A stretch of DNA of 5,446 nt from Burkholderiales bacterium (GTDB lineage Bacteria > Pseudomonadota > Gammaproteobacteria > Burkholderiales > Burkholderiaceae_C), in contig CANJKD010000212.1 of assembly GCA_947474415.1 (NCBI GenBank), forward strand, positions 1 to 5,446. The letters run 5' to 3'. Of the stretch, positions 4,526 through 5,446 are shown piece by piece (the first letter of the stretch is position 1; each line of letters begins with the position of its first letter). Made by a program: the position numbers and the translations under genes. Under the pieces are notes generated by a model. That model saw only the letters and a list, made by a program, of their open reading frames with translations. It ran no database searches and was not told the origin of the DNA.

Positions 4526-5446
4526 ATGCCAACGCCTGCGATGCGCCACCGCCTGAAGCCGCTGGCCTTCGTGGCCGTGGCTGCCTTGATGCTTCACGTT
4601 GCGGTGCTCGGTGGCTGGCAATGGGCCTGGCCGCAGCGAACCGCGCCAGTCTTGCCCGCAGCCGCGATGCAAGTGCGGGCGGTGGTGGTAGTCGGATCCC
4701 GGGAGCCTGCGGCCGAGGCTGCGACGCCTGCGCCTGCACAGATGCCCATGCCCATGCCGGCGCTGCGGCCCGCAGTGGCCAGGCCTGCGCCTGACGCCCG
4801 CGCACCCGCTGCTGCGCTCCCGGTGCTTGCGACGCGAGTCGCGGCACCGGCCGCGCAAGCCGGCCCCAGCCCCAGCCCCAGCCCCAGCCCCAGCCCCAGC
4901 CCGATACCTGCCGTGACGTTGGCGGGCGCCGGTGAGGCGTCGCCACCCGAAGCCGCGCCGCGTGAGCCAGCACCGCCGACCTCGCGCGAGCCGACCCCGT
5001 TCGCCGACGAAGCCATCCCGCACTACCGCACCCGGCTCCCGCCCGCTGCTCTGCTGCGCTACGAGCTGACGCGCGGGGCCTTGAGCGGCACCGGCGAGTT
5101 GCTGTGGCAGCCGGCCGGTGACCACTACGAGATGCGGCTCGACGGCCGCGTCGGCCCGCTGGCAGTGCTGACGCAAGTCAGCAGCGGCGGCTTCGACGCG
5201 GCCGGCCTGGCGCCGCTGCGCTTCACCGAGAAGCGCCTGCGCCGCCCGACCACGGCCGCCAATTTCCAGCGCGAGGTCGGCAAGATCACGTTTTCCGGCC
5301 CGGCCACCGAGTTCGCAATGCATGAAGGCACACAAGACCGCCTCAGCTGGATGGTGCAACTCGCCGCCATCGTCGCCGCCGAGCCGGGGCTGCGTAGCGC
5401 TGGTGCGACGGTGGTGATGCGGGTGGTGGGTGCGCACGCCGATGCG
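4526..5446 (+). CDS. DUF3108 domain-containing envelope protein, C-terminally cut by the window edge
   Basis: The reading frame is open for 307 codons to the right edge. A short basic N-terminus (RHRLK, 7-11) precedes one hydrophobic segment (about 12-30, PLAFVAVAALMLHVAVLGG), likely an uncleaved membrane anchor. Residues 36-160 are a Pro/Ala-rich, low-complexity linker that includes an MPMPMP stretch and six Pro-Ser pairs. The folded part starts about 165 (IPHYRTRLPP, then LLRYELTRGALSGTGELLW and YEMRLDGRVGPLAVLTQVS), which fits the start of the DUF3108 β-rich domain; FTEKRLRRP and the ITFS strand follow. DUF3108 proteins are predicted periplasmic proteins without established function. The layout of anchor, Pro-rich spacer and periplasmic domain resembles TonB. 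Start is uncertain: ATG 4526 and ATG 4541 are in the same frame and neither has a well-placed ribosome binding site; the second keeps the whole anchor. Confidence 0.8.
   Translation, partial: MPTPAMRHRLKPLAFVAVAALMLHVAVLGGWQWAWPQRTAPVLPAAAMQVRAVVVVGSREPAAEAATPAPAQMPMPMPALRPAVARPAPDARAPAAALPVLATRVAAPAAQAGPSPSPSPSPSPSPIPAVTLAGAGEASPPEAAPREPAPPTSREPTPFADEAIPHYRTRLPPAALLRYELTRGALSGTGELLWQPAGDHYEMRLDGRVGPLAVLTQVSSGGFDAAGLAPLRFTEKRLRRPTTAANFQREVGKITFSGPATEFAMHEGTQDRLSWMVQLAAIVAAEPGLRSAGATVVMRVVGAHADA
4864..4902 (+). repeat. Hexanucleotide tandem repeat (CCCCAG)6 coding for Pro-Ser
   Basis: Six perfect copies of CCCCAG run from 4864 to 4899, followed by a partial CCC. In the DUF3108 frame they read as six Pro-Ser pairs (residues 114-125). 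The unit length is a multiple of three, so gain or loss of copies would change the linker length without breaking the frame. Confidence 0.9.

Noticed and set aside
4446..4973. N-terminal extension of the FAH-family frame
   Set aside because: The added residues include a Gly-Trp repeat that is simply the antisense reading of the Pro-Ser repeat, and the conserved family start is at 4445.
4442..5437. Minus-strand open frame of 331 codons opposite the DUF3108 gene
   Set aside because: Its composition is low-complexity (Gly, Arg, Ala, His) with no recognisable domain, while the plus strand has an anchor and a DUF3108-like domain.

Overview
This is a high-GC bacterial chromosomal segment. Gene content (a PhaM-type polyhydroxyalkanoate granule regulator, a TraB/GumN protein, a single-domain membrane-anchored retropepsin, a DUF3108 protein with a Pro/Ala-rich linker) and codon use with almost only G or C in third positions point to a betaproteobacterium of the Burkholderiales (Comamonadaceae or a Rubrivivax/Leptothrix-like lineage). 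That placement is inference from protein style, not from a marker gene. All seven protein genes fit families already known in this order, and the window reads as ordinary core or semi-core chromosome. I see no mobile element, CRISPR array, rRNA or tRNA. The genes are tightly packed: the largest gap is 134 bases, so no gene-free stretch reaches 300 bases.

Layout, left to right. Positions 1-600 (minus) hold the N-terminal 200 codons of a stand-alone FIST-domain sensor whose C-terminus lies beyond the left edge. Positions 634-1317 (minus) encode PhaM, 33 bases upstream of the FIST gene and in the same reading frame, so the two probably form a phaM-FIST operon driven by a sigma70-like promoter at about 1352-1380. 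Positions 1452-2489 (minus) encode an exported TraB/GumN (COG3735-type) protein. Its start codon overlaps the stop of a membrane-anchored retropepsin-like aspartic protease (2489-2980, minus) as TGATG, which indicates translational coupling. Positions 3036-3449 (plus) encode a metal-dependent VOC-fold protein, divergent from the protease. Positions 3459-4445 (minus) encode a fumarylacetoacetate hydrolase family protein, convergent with the VOC gene and only 9 bases from it. Positions 4526-5446 (plus) start a DUF3108 envelope protein that runs off the right edge.

How they may work together: the retropepsin and TraB/GumN proteins are both predicted to act at or outside the inner membrane and are made from one coupled message, so a shared envelope or proteolysis role is plausible but unproven. 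PhaM is expected to activate PHA synthase and tie PHA granules to the nucleoid; the downstream FIST protein could report a small-molecule signal, but no link is demonstrated. The VOC and FAH-family genes are both of types found in aromatic or organic-acid catabolism, but they are on opposite strands and may simply be neighbours. I found no convincing undescribed system; the findings listed are second-look observations of modest interest.
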